From Corynebacterium suranareeae (GTDB lineage Bacteria > Actinomycetota > Actinomycetes > Mycobacteriales > Mycobacteriaceae), in assembly GCF_002355155.1 (NCBI RefSeq), contig NZ_AP017369.1, forward strand, positions 2,418,001 to 2,482,000: a DNA stretch of 64,000 bases. The letters run 5' to 3'. Position numbers and translations under genes: made by a program. Below the pieces are notes generated by a model, which did no database searches, was not told the DNA's origin, and worked only from the letters and a program-made list of their open reading frames with translations. Position 1 is the stretch's first letter. The number at the start of each line of letters is the position of its first letter. Positions 38,891 to 49,280 of this stretch are shown here, in pieces.

Positions 38891-39862
38891 TTATGTTGTT
38901 TCTAGAACTGCACGCCTAGCCAAGTCTGCCACGCCAATCATGCCAGCATCTCCGCCTAGTTGCGCTGTGGCAACATGTGCCAACGGCCGGTATCCGGCAC
39001 CAACTATTCTGGAGGAATAATGATTAACTGCCTGGTCGAGGTATAAACTCGAGTCCTTTGACAGGCCACCGCCGATCAAGATCATGCCTGGATCGAGCAC
39101 ATCGGCGATTATCGCTAGGGTTTCCCCCAACCATTCACTAAAGTCCTCGAGCACAGCGATGCCTAAAGGATCTTCCTTTTTAGCGGCAGCGGTAATCATC
39201 TTGCCCGTGATTGCTTGAGGATCAGTTTTGATCTGGTCAAAAAGTTCACTGTTGGTATATGAACCATGCGACGCCAACTCACGAGCCGTATAAACCAGCG
39301 CGGTGCCAGAACAATAACGCTCCAAGCAGCCTTCTTTACCGCATGAACACGCACGTCCGCCGCGCACAACACGCAAATGCCCAAACTCCGGTGCAGTGCC
39401 AAATGCACCACGGTAGATTTCACCTTTTTCGATTAAGGCTGCACCAATTCCAGTTCCAAGCGCCAACAACACCCAGTTATCTGCACCCTGAGCTGCACCA
39501 AAGCGGTGCTCACCCCATGCAGCAGAGTTGGCGTCATGTTCTAAGCGGACAGGAAGACCTAGCAATTCCTCAAGTTGTGACCGCACTGGTTCATCACGCC
39601 ACGGAAGGTGCGGAGCAAACCTAATAACTTCACAGTCTGGATCTAAAAACCCTGCAACTGCAAGACCAACGGCATCAACTGGGTGCGTGGCTTTAAGTTG
39701 CTCAACCAGGTCAAAAATTCCCTGTTCCATCGCCTGCGTCGTGCGCGGCGACGGTGCCGACAAGCTGGCAACGATGCGCCCGGATTCGTCGACAAGCCCT
39801 GCGCGCATGTTGGTGCCGCCGATGTCAAAGCCCACCGCAAAACTGGCCGGTTTTTGTGGCAT
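38891..39862 (-). CDS. glk: Glucokinase (ROK family)
   Basis: A 323-residue ROK sugar kinase phosphorylating cytoplasmic glucose with ATP. The phosphate loop is VGFDIGGTNMRAGLV, the catalytic region LEHDANSAAWGEH, then LALGTGIGAALI and the zinc-binding cluster CSCGKEGCLERYCSG. It matches the C. glutamicum ATP glucokinase in length and position. ATG start. Confidence 0.95.
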   Translation of the reverse strand: MPQKPASFAVGFDIGGTNMRAGLVDESGRIVASLSAPSPRTTQAMEQGIFDLVEQLKATHPVDAVGLAVAGFLDPDCEVIRFAPHLPWRDEPVRSQLEELLGLPVRLEHDANSAAWGEHRFGAAQGADNWVLLALGTGIGAALIEKGEIYRGAFGTAPEFGHLRVVRGGRACSCGKEGCLERYCSGTALVYTARELASHGSYTNSELFDQIKTDPQAITGKMITAAAKKEDPLGIAVLEDFSEWLGETLAIIADVLDPGMILIGGGLSKDSSLYLDQAVNHYSSRIVGAGYRPLAHVATAQLGGDAGMIGVADLARRAVLETT

Positions 39863-39941
39863 AAGAGTGCCCCTCGCGTTCTACACAGGATTTAGGTGAA
39901 ATTAATCTTTCAAAGTATAGCGAGGAACCCCCTGCCAACCA

Positions 39942-41087
39942 TCATCGTGTCTCACTCTGCAAGATCTTAGTCAACCGCTCCCCCATGATCTCCCACGACC
40001 ATTTCGCCTCCACATGCGCGCGACCAGCAGCGCCCATCGCGGCGCGGCGGATAGGGTCGTCGAGAAGCTCAATTAGGATTTCAGAGAGCTTTTCGACGTC
40101 CGACCCCTCCACAACCACCCCAGTTTCCGGAGTCACGGTCTCAGGCGCGCCGCCAGAGGCGCCGGCGATCACCGGCACCCCACTTGCTTGGGCCTCGAGG
40201 TAAACGATGCCCAAGCCTTCCACATCAAGTCCGCCTCCACGGGTGCGAGCGGGCATCGCGAAAATATCAGCCGCAGCTAAAGTATCGATCATGTCCTGAT
40301 AATCAAGACGCCCCAAGAATTGAACATTGTCAGTCACATCATCAGCGAGCCGCTTCAAAGTCGGTTCATATCGGCCACTTCCAACGATAAGCAACTGGGC
40401 ATCTGGGCGAACACTTATAACCTTGGGCATCGCCTTGATCAAGGCATCTTGGCCTTTCCTCGGCACGAGCCTAGAGATGCACACAATCACCGGGGTCGTA
40501 TCGGCTAAACCCAGCTTTTTTCTGTGGGCGGCGCGCAGTTCTACGGATGCCGGGGTAAAAGTGTCAATATCTACCCCGGACGGCAAATGCTCAAAGGATG
40601 GATGAGCTCCAAAAGCACTGCGGAAACGGCGCAACGTGTAATCAGAAATATAAGTTATTACATCTACTTCTGCACCAATTTTGCGCAAAGATTGCCTCGC
40701 CCCAGGAAGCATCGACCAGCCAACCTCATGACCATGCGTGGAAGCAATAATCTTACTTGCGCCAGCTTGTCTAGCCTTAGCTGTCATCAGTGCCAACGGA
40801 GCAGCAGCACCGAACCACACATTATCGATGTCTCGTTCCCGAATAATCTCTGCCATTGCATAAGCAGTAGTTGGTGTGGGGAGCATGACCGACCTAGGCC
40901 ACCTCAGTACCTCATAGTCCAAGGTTGCATCATAAGCATGGGCTTCTTCAGCATTTTGAGTAGAAGCAAAAACAACCATCGAAGCTGGATCTTGCGTAGC
41001 GATAAAATCCCGGAGGTAACTTTGAATACCCCCTACGCGGGGCGGAAAATCATTGGTCACAACGAGAGTTCTTCGGGGTGCTGACAC
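39942..41087 (-). CDS. pimB: GDP-mannose-dependent phosphatidylinositol monomannoside mannosyltransferase PimB'
   Basis: A 381-residue GT4 (GT-B fold) enzyme that adds the second mannose to Ac1PIM1 at the cytoplasmic face. N-terminal acceptor loop VVTNDFPPRVGGIQSYLRDF (20 residues), central VCISRLVPRKGQDALIKAMP and nucleotide-sugar site EGLGIVYLEAQASGVPVI. The C. glutamicum enzyme has the same length. GTG at 41085-41087 follows CAGGAG at good spacing. It belongs with the lipomannan genes mptA, mptC and mptD functionally, since PIM2 is the base of that pathway. Confidence 0.95.
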   Translation of the reverse strand: MSAPRRTLVVTNDFPPRVGGIQSYLRDFIATQDPASMVVFASTQNAEEAHAYDATLDYEVLRWPRSVMLPTPTTAYAMAEIIRERDIDNVWFGAAAPLALMTAKARQAGASKIIASTHGHEVGWSMLPGARQSLRKIGAEVDVITYISDYTLRRFRSAFGAHPSFEHLPSGVDIDTFTPASVELRAAHRKKLGLADTTPVIVCISRLVPRKGQDALIKAMPKVISVRPDAQLLIVGSGRYEPTLKRLADDVTDNVQFLGRLDYQDMIDTLAAADIFAMPARTRGGGLDVEGLGIVYLEAQASGVPVIAGASGGAPETVTPETGVVVEGSDVEKLSEILIELLDDPIRRAAMGAAGRAHVEAKWSWEIMGERLTKILQSETR

Positions 41088-41111
41088 AAAAATTCTCCTG
41101 ACAAGCGTGTT

Positions 41112-42131
41112 TTAGTACCGGCGGGCTCCATAAAAAGGTGCTGAATCAACAGATACCACCTGAACGGGAATTCCGTAGTCTGAAGCATGAACTATCTTAC
41201 CGTCGCCGATATACAACCCCACGTGGGTTGCTCCCGGGTAATAACCAATGACATCACCCGGCTGTAGCTCATCACGACTAACTGGAGTTCCACCTGCCAT
41301 CTGAGCTTGCGACGTGCGTGGCAAAGTCTTACCCATCTGCTGATAAGCCCAATAAATTAAGCCCGAGCAATCAAACTCATTGGGTCCGATAGCGCCCCAG
41401 CCATAGGGGCTACCCAACTTAGACAGAGCAGCTTCCACGGCCCCTGAAGTCTTAGAAGAAATGCCCAAAAGCTCCGTGAGATCAACCTCCAAGGGACCAT
41501 TCTTGGCTGTCCACAGCTCCCGCTCCTCCGCCGTCAAGGCATCGACACGATCCCGAATTTCCGTTTTGCGGGCGTCTAATTGCTCCCTTTCAGCTTCCAG
41601 TTCAGCCTGCCGAACTTTTAGCTGACCCAATTGAAATTCTGCCTCCGCCTTGGTGCGGTTAGCTTGATACACCGCATCAGCAGACTTCTTGGTTTCTGCA
41701 TTAAGGGATTCCACCACATCACTGGTGGACTTAGTCAATGTTGAAAGATAGCTCATTCGATCAATGACATTTTGCGGATCTTCCGCCGATACCGCAATAC
41801 TTAGAGGATCTGTTACGGTGCCACGATATTTAGCTTGTGCAATGCGGTTGATCTCAGACCGATATGCTTCTACATTCTGCGAAGCGGTCTCAGCAGCAGC
41901 ACGGAACTCTCCAGCGCGTTCCTGAACCTCCGCAATTGTTGCTTCCCGAGCTTCAATATCAATCTCAAGCTGCTTAACCGCTTCATTCTGCGCAGAGGTT
42001 TCCTGGGAAACAAGGTCAATATCTTTGATCAGCTGATCAACTTCCTCAGCGCCAGCAGAATGTGGAAAAACCAACAAGGATCCAACCAGCAGGCTTGATG
42101 CCATGATGCTGCCCCAACGGCGACCAAACAT
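41112..42131 (-). CDS. Secreted NlpC/P60 peptidoglycan hydrolase with coiled coil
   Basis: A 339-residue exported endopeptidase. Signal peptide MASSLLVGSLLVFPHSAGAEE with cleavage near AGA-EE, then a long coiled coil (about 35-210), and a C-terminal NlpC/P60 domain with the catalytic Cys in NEFDCSGLIYWAY, His in ATHVGLYIGDG and HASDYG. Family members cut the D-Glu-mDAP bond of stem peptides and act in daughter-cell separation (RipC-type). Coiled-coil autoinhibition controlled by FtsEX is known for such proteins. ATG start. Confidence 0.93.
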   Translation of the reverse strand: MFGRRWGSIMASSLLVGSLLVFPHSAGAEEVDQLIKDIDLVSQETSAQNEAVKQLEIDIEAREATIAEVQERAGEFRAAAETASQNVEAYRSEINRIAQAKYRGTVTDPLSIAVSAEDPQNVIDRMSYLSTLTKSTSDVVESLNAETKKSADAVYQANRTKAEAEFQLGQLKVRQAELEAEREQLDARKTEIRDRVDALTAEERELWTAKNGPLEVDLTELLGISSKTSGAVEAALSKLGSPYGWGAIGPNEFDCSGLIYWAYQQMGKTLPRTSQAQMAGGTPVSRDELQPGDVIGYYPGATHVGLYIGDGKIVHASDYGIPVQVVSVDSAPFYGARRY

Positions 42132-42211
42132 CTTCCAAATCCCCTATCAACCTCACTCAAACAACTTCACTACTGTAGCCCGATAACAAGTGCGTTACCC
42201 AGGAAGAAAGA

Positions 42212-42253
42212 AAGCAAGCCACTCTCTACTTCTTAGGTGAGAGTGGCTTGCTT
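42212..42253 (-). terminator. Terminator of the riboswitch-controlled NlpC/P60 gene
   Basis: AAGCAAGCCACTCTC and GAGAGTGGCTTGCTT form a perfect 15-bp stem with a 12-base loop; on the minus strand it runs into TTCTTTCTTCC. Confidence 0.88.
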
Positions 42254-42274
42254 GATATCTGAACTCTTTGCAGC

Positions 42275-42907
42275 TTAGAAACGAACTGCAGAGTGGAATG
42301 GCATGTAATCCAAGGAATGCTCAGACAGCGGAGTGCTGCTGTTGAGGGCGTGGATCACAGTTCCATGGCCAGAGTAGATTCCCACGTGGGTCGCGCCAGA
42401 GTAAAACGCAACGATATCGCCAGCCTGAAGGTCAGAGTAAGCAACTGGGGTACCCTGTGCAGCTTGTGCCTGAGAGGTACGTGGGATGGACTTTCCAACC
42501 TGGCTGTATGCCCAGGAGGTCAGGCCGGAGCAGTCGAAAGCGTTAGGGCCAGCAGCACCCCAACCGTATGGTGCACCAATCTTGGTACGAGCTGCATCTA
42601 CAATTGCCTGACCCGCGCTTGCAGGGGCTGCCTGAGCTTCTGCTGCAGGAGCATCAATAACGGCGGCGTAAGCAGTTGGTGCGGCCTGGCTGCTGAGGGA
42701 AGGAATCCACTGATCGATTCCTGGGATGTTGTTCAGACCTGGGGTGGTCTCGATGCCAGCGACGTCGATGCTGAATCCAGTATTAGGAACAACAACTTCA
42801 GCAGCCTGTGCTGGGGTGGCAATAGCTGCGGTAGCTCCAAGCGCAACTGCTGATGCTGCTACTGCATTACGAGTTGCGTTTGAATTGTTGCGACGGTGCT
42901 TACCCAC
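42275..42907 (-). CDS. Secreted NlpC/P60 peptidoglycan hydrolase, c-di-AMP regulated
   Basis: A 210-residue exported protein. A signal peptide of about 35 residues (AVALGATAAIATPAQAAEV, core AATAAIATPAQA) is followed by a short linker and an NlpC/P60 domain, active site NAFDCSGLTSWAY with His in ATHVGIYSGHG. It shares the catalytic block with the upstream-type neighbour at 41112 but lacks the coiled coil. GTG start at 42905-42907 with GGAG nine bases upstream. The 5' leader carries a ydaO-type riboswitch, so wall hydrolysis is tied to c-di-AMP level, known for this gene in C. glutamicum. Confidence 0.93.
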   Translation of the reverse strand: MGKHRRNNSNATRNAVAASAVALGATAAIATPAQAAEVVVPNTGFSIDVAGIETTPGLNNIPGIDQWIPSLSSQAAPTAYAAVIDAPAAEAQAAPASAGQAIVDAARTKIGAPYGWGAAGPNAFDCSGLTSWAYSQVGKSIPRTSQAQAAQGTPVAYSDLQAGDIVAFYSGATHVGIYSGHGTVIHALNSSTPLSEHSLDYMPFHSAVRF

Positions 42908-42930
42908 TGATGAAACTCCAAATCTTCCTG

Positions 42931-43060
42931 TTTGCTGACCGAGTTAGCTGTCGGGTTCGGAGCGGAAGGCTCCTATCCCCACTCCTTCTCTTTTTCAAAA
43001 GAACCCTCGTGGGAAACTCACCCCAGGAACACATTTGGTTCCCCGGCTCGCTACATTGTT
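42931..43060 (-). ncRNA. ydaO-yuaA c-di-AMP riboswitch
   Basis: On the minus strand the conserved blocks of this class occur in order: GCCGGGGAACC (43047-43037), GGGGTGAGTTTCCC (43024-43011), and GAACCCGACAGCTAAC (42958-42943). The 3' end CTCGGTCAGC can pair with CGAG near 43047-43050. It ends 24 bases before the GTG of the NlpC/P60 gene, leaving little room for a terminator, so control could act on translation start. Family identity is strong; boundaries are approximate. In other Actinobacteria the class precedes cell-wall hydrolase genes and is an OFF switch. Confidence 0.92.
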
Positions 43061-43762
43061 CAGATGGATGGATCTAAACTATGCTTGCGATTAAGCGTCT
43101 ATTTGTTTCTGTAATGCGGGATGATGTTTTCAATCCGTCCCGCAAGGTCTCAACTAGGTTACGAAATTGCAACAAGCCTTGTCTAGCCCGCCTACAACAA
43201 TCGAGCGTTATTAAACTGTTATCGACGGTTGATTTGACCGAGATCAAAAAAGCGAACTCATGCCCCTACCCCTAAGGGTAAACCATTAAAGCCCTAAAAA
43301 GTGCCAATACGCTTGCGTTTCAGCAAGCTCACAGCGAATCAAACGATTTCTCTCGCAGCAAAAAACCGACCGCCCAAACGCGACAATCCCACTATGTGAC
43401 ATTATTCACAAGTGGCGTCTTATGCTCTGGGATTTGAACATATGACAACAAAACTCAGAGAACAAACCCTGCCATTTTTGAAACCGTGCACAAGTTGGAG
43501 TCACCGTTTGAGCAACGAGGCTAGGATGCTCGTATTTAAAGGGACCCACCTTCCAGTGTGTTGTCATCAACTAGCAACGCCACAAGGACTCCTGAAAGCC
43601 GCTTCGAGCCCCGATGAATAAGTATGCTCCCCCCTGCGCCTCCACGGCATCCGCCAGGCACTAGATAGACCTATTAGTGCTTCTAATTGGATGTTGGCTG
43701 AGATTTCAAATGACTACGTTAGATCTCATAGGGAACCAAATTCCGACAAGGAATTGGCATAG
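43061..43762. other. Gene-free stretch upstream of the riboswitch
   Basis: About 700 bases. The promoter of the NlpC/P60 transcript should lie near 43080-43150 on the minus strand; I cannot place it. A 69-codon plus frame at 43412-43621 has no ribosome site or domain. I see nothing else identifiable. Confidence 0.5.
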
Positions 43763-43811
43763 AAAAACTCCCTGTTGCTAAAACCAAAGGTTTTAGCAAC
43801 AGGGAGTTTTT
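43763..43811 (-). terminator. Terminator of the ctaE-qcrCAB operon
   Basis: A perfect 23-bp stem: AAAAACTCCCTGTTGCTAAA... (43763-43785) and its complement (43789-43811) with a three-base AAA loop. On the minus strand the hairpin ends in a T-run. It follows the qcrB stop by 18 bases. Confidence 0.95.
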
Positions 43812-43828
43812 GTAAGGAATGCTAGAAA

Positions 43829-45448
43829 CTAGTTCTTGCCTTCATTCCTGTCACGCTCGATGTTTGCCTCGTTGAGTGCGCGGAGAGTCTCTGCTTCCTC
43901 AAGGTGGTTAGCGTGCTCGATTTCCTTCGCCTTAGCCACAATATCTTCTGGGTCTGGGCCGAAGAATCCACCACGGGTTTCCACTGCGGAGTAACCAAGC
44001 TGGTTCATCTGCTTAGGAACAGCGGCGCCAGCGTATGGCAATGGAATTGGGTGTCCATGATCATCTACAGGGCCAAGCGGCTGGTGAACTTCAATGAATG
44101 CACCATTTGGCATCTGCTTGATAACACCGGTTTCAATACCGTGTTCAAGGACTTCGCGGTCAGAGCGCTGCAGGCCAATGCACAGGCGGTAGGTGATGAA
44201 GTATGCAATAGCTGGTCCAAGGATTAGGCCGATACGACCAATCCAGGTCATAGCATTCAGTGACACATGGAACTGCATTGCGTAAACATCGTTACCACCG
44301 GAAACGGTCAACAGGATGTAGAAGACCAGAGCCATAACACCGAGTGAGGTGCGAACTGGAACGTCACGTGGACGCTGCAGCAGGTTGTGGTGTGCATCGT
44401 CACCGGTGAACTTACGCTCAATAAATGGGTAGGTGACAAGCAGGACAACCAAGATACCCAGCATTACAGCAACCCAGAACACTGCTGGAATGGTGTAGTT
44501 GCCCAGGTAGAGCTCCCATGCAGGCATGACACGAGCAGCACCATCTGTCCACAGCATGTAGACGTCAGGCTGAGAACCAGCAGACACCTGTGAAGGGTTG
44601 TATGGGCCAAGGTTCCAAATTGCGTTAATGGTGGTAACGCCAGCAAGCAGTGCGAGGAATCCGAAGACGATCAGACCGAAAGCAACAGCCTTAACTGCGA
44701 ACAGCGGCATGATTCGGATACCAATGACGTTGTTCTCAGTACGACCAGCGCCTGGGAATTGGGTGTGCTTCTGGTACCAAACGAGAGCGAGGTGAGCTGC
44801 GATCAGGCCGAGCAAAATTGCCGGGATGATCAACACGTGTGCAATGTAGAAACGGTCCAGCATCAAATCAGATGGGAAGTCTCCACCGAAGATCAGCCAG
44901 TGCATCCAGGTACCGATGATCGGCAGACCAACGATAATCGCGGACATGATTCGAAGACCGACACCAGAGAGCAGGTCGTCAGGCAGGGAGTAACCCATGA
45001 AGCCTTCAGCCATACCCAAGATGATCAGCACAACACCGATGATCCAGTTAGCTTCACGTGGGCGACGGAACGCACCGGTGAAGAAGATACGGAGCATGTG
45101 AACCAGCATGGACACGACGAACAGCAATGCAGCCCAGTGGTGCATCTGGCGGATGAATAGACCACCACGAACTTCGAAGGAAATATCCAACGCAGTTGCA
45201 TACGCACGAGACATCTCCACACCATTAAGTGGGAGGTAGCCGCCGTCGTAAATGACCTTCGTGATTGAAGGGTCAAAGAACAGGGTCAGGTAGACACCGG
45301 TAAGAAGCAGGACGATAAAGCTGTAAAGAGCAATCTCGCCAAGCATGAAGGACCAGTGGGTCGGGAAGACCTTGTTGATCTGGCGGCGGATACCCGACGC
45401 CATGGTGTAACGGGAATCAAGATTGTTTCCCACGGTAGCTAGACTCAT
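43829..45448 (-). CDS. qcrB: Cytochrome bc1 complex cytochrome b subunit
   Basis: A 539-residue membrane subunit of the menaquinol:cytochrome c oxidoreductase, part of the bcc-aa3 supercomplex. Haem-binding histidine pairs lie in helices around [21 protein letters not shown] (core [18 protein letters not shown]) and [21 protein letters not shown]. The PEWY-like quinol motif is not cleanly visible. An extended cytoplasmic C-terminus of about 110 residues is typical for Actinobacteria. ATG overlaps the qcrA stop by four bases (ATGA). Confidence 0.97.
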   Translation of the reverse strand: MSLATVGNNLDSRYTMASGIRRQINKVFPTHWSFMLGEIALYSFIVLLLTGVYLTLFFDPSITKVIYDGGYLPLNGVEMSRAYATALDISFEVRGGLFIRQMHHWAALLFVVSMLVHMLRIFFTGAFRRPREANWIIGVVLIILGMAEGFMGYSLPDDLLSGVGLRIMSAIIVGLPIIGTWMHWLIFGGDFPSDLMLDRFYIAHVLIIPAILLGLIAAHLALVWYQKHTQFPGAGRTENNVIGIRIMPLFAVKAVAFGLIVFGFLALLAGVTTINAIWNLGPYNPSQVSAGSQPDVYMLWTDGAARVMPAWELYLGNYTIPAVFWVAVMLGILVVLLVTYPFIERKFTGDDAHHNLLQRPRDVPVRTSLGVMALVFYILLTVSGGNDVYAMQFHVSLNAMTWIGRIGLILGPAIAYFITYRLCIGLQRSDREVLEHGIETGVIKQMPNGAFIEVHQPLGPVDDHGHPIPLPYAGAAVPKQMNQLGYSAVETRGGFFGPDPEDIVAKAKEIEHANHLEEAETLRALNEANIERDRNEGKN

Positions 45449-46671
45449 GACTTACGCTCCCAGAATGCAGGGCCAACTGGCTCAATGAAGTTACCAGCGG
45501 CGATGAGGTAACCCTCTTCATCAACTGTGATCGGCAGCTGTGGCAAAGCACGTGCAGCTGGTCCGAAGACTGGCTTGCCGTAGTGCAATGCGTCGAACTG
45601 CGACTGGTGACATGGGCACAGAATACGGTTTGTCTGAGCCTCGTACAAGGAGGTTGGGCAACCGATGTGCGTACAAATCTTGGAGTATGCGTAGTAGTCA
45701 CCGTAGTGGAAGGACTCCTGGCCTTCGCGTTCGATGACCTTCTCAGCGTCAGAGGTGCGCAGGCGGATCAACATAACTGCGTTACGTGGACCGTGAACGG
45801 AGTGCATCTGGTGCTCGTAAACATCCTTTGCAGGATCGTACTCAGCACCGTCGTTAACCATTTCAGCTGGAAGTGGGAAAACGGTTTCCATGGAAGCAGC
45901 AGCCAAGTCTTCTGGGCGCATACGAACCAGGCGTGAAACGCCGGTGGTGGACCAGTGCTCACCAGTTGCATCGGTGTGAGACTCAGCAATAGCTGCGGTG
46001 TCGCGTCCAAGGTAAACCTTGACGTTGTTTTCAGTCAGGGTCCAACCAGAGGTCCACAGGGTGCCGTCACCTTGAACATCCATTGGGCCTTCTTTTGGCT
46101 TCCAAGGATTCTTGATCATGCCACCCATTGGGGCGATGATGGTCAGGCCAGCAAGCACTGCTCCACCGCCAGCAAGTCCCATGATCAGCTTACGACGACC
46201 AAGGGTCGAGGTCTGCCAGGAATCGTTGAGCAACGCAACGATCGTGCGGCGGTCAACTTCTTCAGAAGGACCATCGTGACGACGCTGAACCGCGATCTCT
46301 TCTGGAATGAACTTTTTAACATAAAGAACAACTGCGAAACCTAGGGACAGGATGCACAGACCAGAAGTAATACCCAGCATTGGGGTGTACAGGGTGTAGG
46401 CCAGAAGACCTTCGTCACCGTGTGCCTTGTACTCCCAAGGCCAGAAGATGTAGGTAGCCAAGAATCCAAGGCCACCAATGATGCCGAGCGTTAGCCAGAA
46501 AGCGACCAGGCGTGCTGCGCGCTTCTCAGCTGGGTCGTTAGGAATTGGGAAACGTTCCTTGCGGTATGCAATGGTAACGTCATCCAATTCAGTACCAAGA
46601 CGTGCAAGATCCTCATTGCTCATCGCGTTGAGTTCTTGGGTGGTGTATTGCTTTTCGTTGTTGTTACTCAT
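45445..46671 (-). CDS. qcrA: Cytochrome bc1 complex Rieske iron-sulfur subunit
   Basis: A 408-residue Rieske protein with three N-terminal transmembrane helices, as in actinobacterial QcrA. The [2Fe-2S] ligands are in [12 protein letters not shown] and CPCHQSQFD, the latter followed by the usual [14 protein letters not shown] at 46669-46671 ([13 protein letters not shown]) gives the known length and overlaps the qcrC stop by four bases; 19 upstream codons would overlap qcrC deeply. It transfers electrons from menaquinol to QcrC. Confidence 0.97.
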   Translation of the reverse strand: MSNNNEKQYTTQELNAMSNEDLARLGTELDDVTIAYRKERFPIPNDPAEKRAARLVAFWLTLGIIGGLGFLATYIFWPWEYKAHGDEGLLAYTLYTPMLGITSGLCILSLGFAVVLYVKKFIPEEIAVQRRHDGPSEEVDRRTIVALLNDSWQTSTLGRRKLIMGLAGGGAVLAGLTIIAPMGGMIKNPWKPKEGPMDVQGDGTLWTSGWTLTENNVKVYLGRDTAAIAESHTDATGEHWSTTGVSRLVRMRPEDLAAASMETVFPLPAEMVNDGAEYDPAKDVYEHQMHSVHGPRNAVMLIRLRTSDAEKVIEREGQESFHYGDYYAYSKICTHIGCPTSLYEAQTNRILCPCHQSQFDALHYGKPVFGPAARALPQLPITVDEEGYLIAAGNFIEPVGPAFWERKS

Positions 46672-47519
46672 GAACGCGATCCAATCCACATAGCGGCGGC
46701 CACGAGGACCAAAATGCCGAATACCCACATGAACAGACCCTCAGCTACAGGGCCCAAGCTTCCGAGGGAGTAACCACCAGGTGATGGGGTCTCCTTGGTG
46801 GACTTAATGAATGCGATGATGTCCTTCTTCTCGTCTGCAGAAAGCTGACGATCAGAGAACTTAGGCATGTTCTGAGGACCGGTTAGCATAGCCTGGTAGA
46901 TTTCCTGCTCATTTGCAGCGTCCAGGTTAGGTGCGTACTTACCGGATGAAAGCGCACCGCCACGGCCAGTGAAGTTGTGGCAGGATGCACAGTTCAGGCG
47001 GAACAGATCTCCGCCGCGAGCGACGTCGGCGGAGTTAATCTGTCCGTCGTAGTTTTCGCCACGGAGTTCTTCCATAGCTAGGGTGCCGTCCTCGTTGTAC
47101 ACGAGTCCTGGGCCACCACCGTTGGCTGCAACGTATGCAGCAATTGCAAGGGTCTGAGCCTCGGTGTAACGAGGTGCCTTGCGTTCAGCCTGAGCCTCGT
47201 TACGCAGCATAGGCATACGGCCGGAGTGTACCTGGAAGTACACAGCGCCTTCGCCAACGCCAACGAGGGAAGGACCGCGGTCCTGAACACCTTGGAGGTT
47301 TACGCCGTGGCAGGTGATGCAGGCGACATCGTAAAGGTCTTTACCCTCGGAGATAAGAGCCTGATCGTCGCGCTGCGCGGTAGCAACTTGAGCATCTGGA
47401 GTGATCGCGGTTGCGAGGATTCCTGCTCCGCTCAGTCCAATGGTCAAAGCCAATGCACCAGCAACGGTGCGCCGGACCTTGCGGCGATTCTTGACCTTCT
47501 TAGCAGAGGGTTTAGCCAT
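46668..47519 (-). CDS. qcrC: Diheme cytochrome c subunit of the bc1 complex
   Basis: A 283-residue cytochrome cc with two CxxCH haem sites, [11 protein letters not shown] and [11 protein letters not shown], and membrane segments at both ends ([20 protein letters not shown] and [20 protein letters not shown]). One haem serves as the internal c1, the other replaces soluble cytochrome c. I chose ATG at 47517-47519 (MAKPSAKK) with a GAGGGAA site; an earlier ATG pair at about 47555 has AAAGGGAA and cannot be excluded. It is translated with qcrA. Confidence 0.96.
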   Translation of the reverse strand: MAKPSAKKVKNRRKVRRTVAGALALTIGLSGAGILATAITPDAQVATAQRDDQALISEGKDLYDVACITCHGVNLQGVQDRGPSLVGVGEGAVYFQVHSGRMPMLRNEAQAERKAPRYTEAQTLAIAAYVAANGGGPGLVYNEDGTLAMEELRGENYDGQINSADVARGGDLFRLNCASCHNFTGRGGALSSGKYAPNLDAANEQEIYQAMLTGPQNMPKFSDRQLSADEKKDIIAFIKSTKETPSPGGYSLGSLGPVAEGLFMWVFGILVLVAAAMWIGSRS

Positions 47520-47629
47520 GCCTGTTCCCTCTGGGGTCTGCGGGTTGGTTTCCATCATTTCCCTTTGAATCTCGACTGTGGAAGTGAAGGGCATCAGGAA
47601 TCTCAACTTGGTTGAGGATTCCCTGCTGC

Positions 47630-48247
47630 CTACTGAATGAAGTAAATAGTGATGAAGAGGCCGATCCAGACCACGTCAACGAAGTGCCAGTAGTAGGACA
47701 CCACCATTGCTGCGGTTGCCTGTGCTGGGGTGAACTTCGACTTCTGGATTCGAAGAAGAATCACGACGAAGCCGATAACACCCGCGATCACGTGCAGTGC
47801 GTGGAAACCGGTTGTAATAAAGAATGCCGATCCGTAAACACTGCTCTGGATTGTTAGTCCGTGATGCACGAGAGTGATGTACTCGTAGCCCTGGCCGATC
47901 ACGAAGATTGATCCGAGGATAATCGTGACCAAGAACCACTTGCGGAGGCCGTAAACGTCACCCCTTTCAGCCGCAAAGACTCCGAACTGGCAAGTAACTG
48001 AGGATGAGACCAGAATGACTGTAATCAACAGTGCGTAAGGCACGTTGAGGTAGTCTGTCTGCTCTCCCCAAGATCCATTTGCCAATCCGTTCGCACGGGA
48101 CACGAAGTACATCGCGAATAGTCCGGCGAAGAACATTAATTCCTGAGACAGGAACACAATGGTGCCGACACTGACCATATTCGGACGGTTCAGTGCCGCA
48201 ACACGTTGTGGTGCTGCCATACCTGTATTTCCAACTGCGCTCGTCAC
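47630..48247 (-). CDS. ctaE: Cytochrome c oxidase subunit III
   Basis: A 205-residue five-helix subunit III of the aa3 oxidase. Conserved stretches: [35 protein letters not shown] and [18 protein letters not shown] (each a family helix). I chose GTG at 48245-48247, the annotated length in C. glutamicum; a GTG at 48283 would add 12 residues and has a purine-rich GGGGGGCTTGAA in front. It heads the ctaE-qcrCAB operon; 110 bases precede qcrC. Confidence 0.94.
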   Translation of the reverse strand: MTSAVGNTGMAAPQRVAALNRPNMVSVGTIVFLSQELMFFAGLFAMYFVSRANGLANGSWGEQTDYLNVPYALLITVILVSSSVTCQFGVFAAERGDVYGLRKWFLVTIILGSIFVIGQGYEYITLVHHGLTIQSSVYGSAFFITTGFHALHVIAGVIGFVVILLRIQKSKFTPAQATAAMVVSYYWHFVDVVWIGLFITIYFIQ

Positions 48248-48776
48248 GTTATCTAGTATGGCTGTTTGGTTGGCCAAAGTCACTTCAAGCCCCCCGTTTC
48301 AATTGAAAGTTTGAACTCGTCTTTTAGTGGCAATTCCGCACCCATTGGCGAACTTTATTTTTGACTTGTCAGGAACTTTTCGTAGACCATTTACGACCGT
48401 TACATAATTGCAGGTTAAAGGGTTCACAGGGAGCTCCAATATCTCAAGCGCGATCCCGATGCCTCCTGAACGCTTTATTGAAGTACACTCTTTTCCTTTT
48501 TCGCAGGACTTTGCTTGAGAGACACGTCACAGGGTTTTATACCCCTACGAGACCCCACATACAACTTTCGGTTGAACCCGATCAAAAGGCGTTTTTGCAG
48601 CTTAATGCGATTGACCTCGCCACAATCCCCCACGTTTTCATTTTTGGAAACTTTTCTTTACACCATGGGAACTTTTTCCATTTCCAGGGTTTTTGAATTT
48701 CTAAAGCTGAAAACCCATTTGGATACTAGGGTTTCGTCACGGTGATCAAACTATAAAGAAAGCTGTGAAGACAGCA
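48248..48776. other. Intergenic region between ctaE and ctaF
   Basis: About 530 bases without a credible gene. It must hold the ctaE-qcrCAB promoter. The element CATACTAGAT just upstream of the GTG at 48247 could be an extended -10 box for a leaderless transcript, but I cannot confirm it. A plus frame at 48361-48696 has no domain or ribosome site. Confidence 0.5.
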
Positions 48777-48818
48777 AAACGCTCAGGCATGTCGAGTAAC
48801 CGACAAACCTGAGCGTTT
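48777..48818 (-). terminator. Terminator of the ctaCF operon
   Basis: AAACGCTCAGG (48777-48787) and CCTGAGCGTTT (48808-48818) form an 11-bp stem, with the inner GTCG-AGTAAC-CGAC extending it. A short T-run follows on the minus strand. Confidence 0.85.
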
Positions 48819-48830
48819 CCACTTTTAGTA

Positions 48831-49262
48831 CTAGTGCTTTTCCTTAGGCACTCCGTACTGAAGGTTAAGCTTGGTGGCTGTGAAAATCAGTAGGAGGAGT
48901 CCCACTGCAATCATCCAGTAGTGGAAGTACACCAAACCGAACGCGAGGAATCCTACAGCACCAGACATAGCCGCTGGCCAAATGGAGCTTGGGCTGAAGA
49001 AACCAAGGGTTCCAGCCTTATCGGCTACCTCTGCCTCTTCCCAATCCTCTGGAAGAACGTCTACGCGCACTTCAGTGAAGTGTAGGTACACTCCGAGCAT
49101 CAAGGTCAGACCAGCTGAGAGCACCAGTGCAACAGAGCCGACCCATTCAACACCCTGCACGCTACCGGCATCGTTAACGTGCATCGTTGCGAAGATGTAG
49201 ATTACGGCCATGCCGACCATGAATACGGTCAGGCCGTACATCAGTTTTGCTGAAGACTTCAT
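48831..49262 (-). CDS. ctaF: Cytochrome c oxidase subunit IV (actinobacterial CtaF)
   Basis: A 143-residue four-helix subunit restricted to Actinobacteria, stabilising the aa3 oxidase. Helices lie at about 5-25, 33-55, 85-105 and 110-130, with the polar [18 protein letters not shown] segment between the second and third, diagnostic for the family. ATG start with AAGGGG upstream. 18 bases downstream of ctaC. Confidence 0.95.
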   Translation of the reverse strand: MKSSAKLMYGLTVFMVGMAVIYIFATMHVNDAGSVQGVEWVGSVALVLSAGLTLMLGVYLHFTEVRVDVLPEDWEEAEVADKAGTLGFFSPSSIWPAAMSGAVGFLAFGLVYFHYWMIAVGLLLLIFTATKLNLQYGVPKEKH

Positions 49263-49280
49263 TTGTTATTGCACCCCTTC

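Noticed and set aside
43412..43621. 69-codon plus-strand frame before the qcrB terminator
   Set aside because: No start context or domain; the region looks non-coding.
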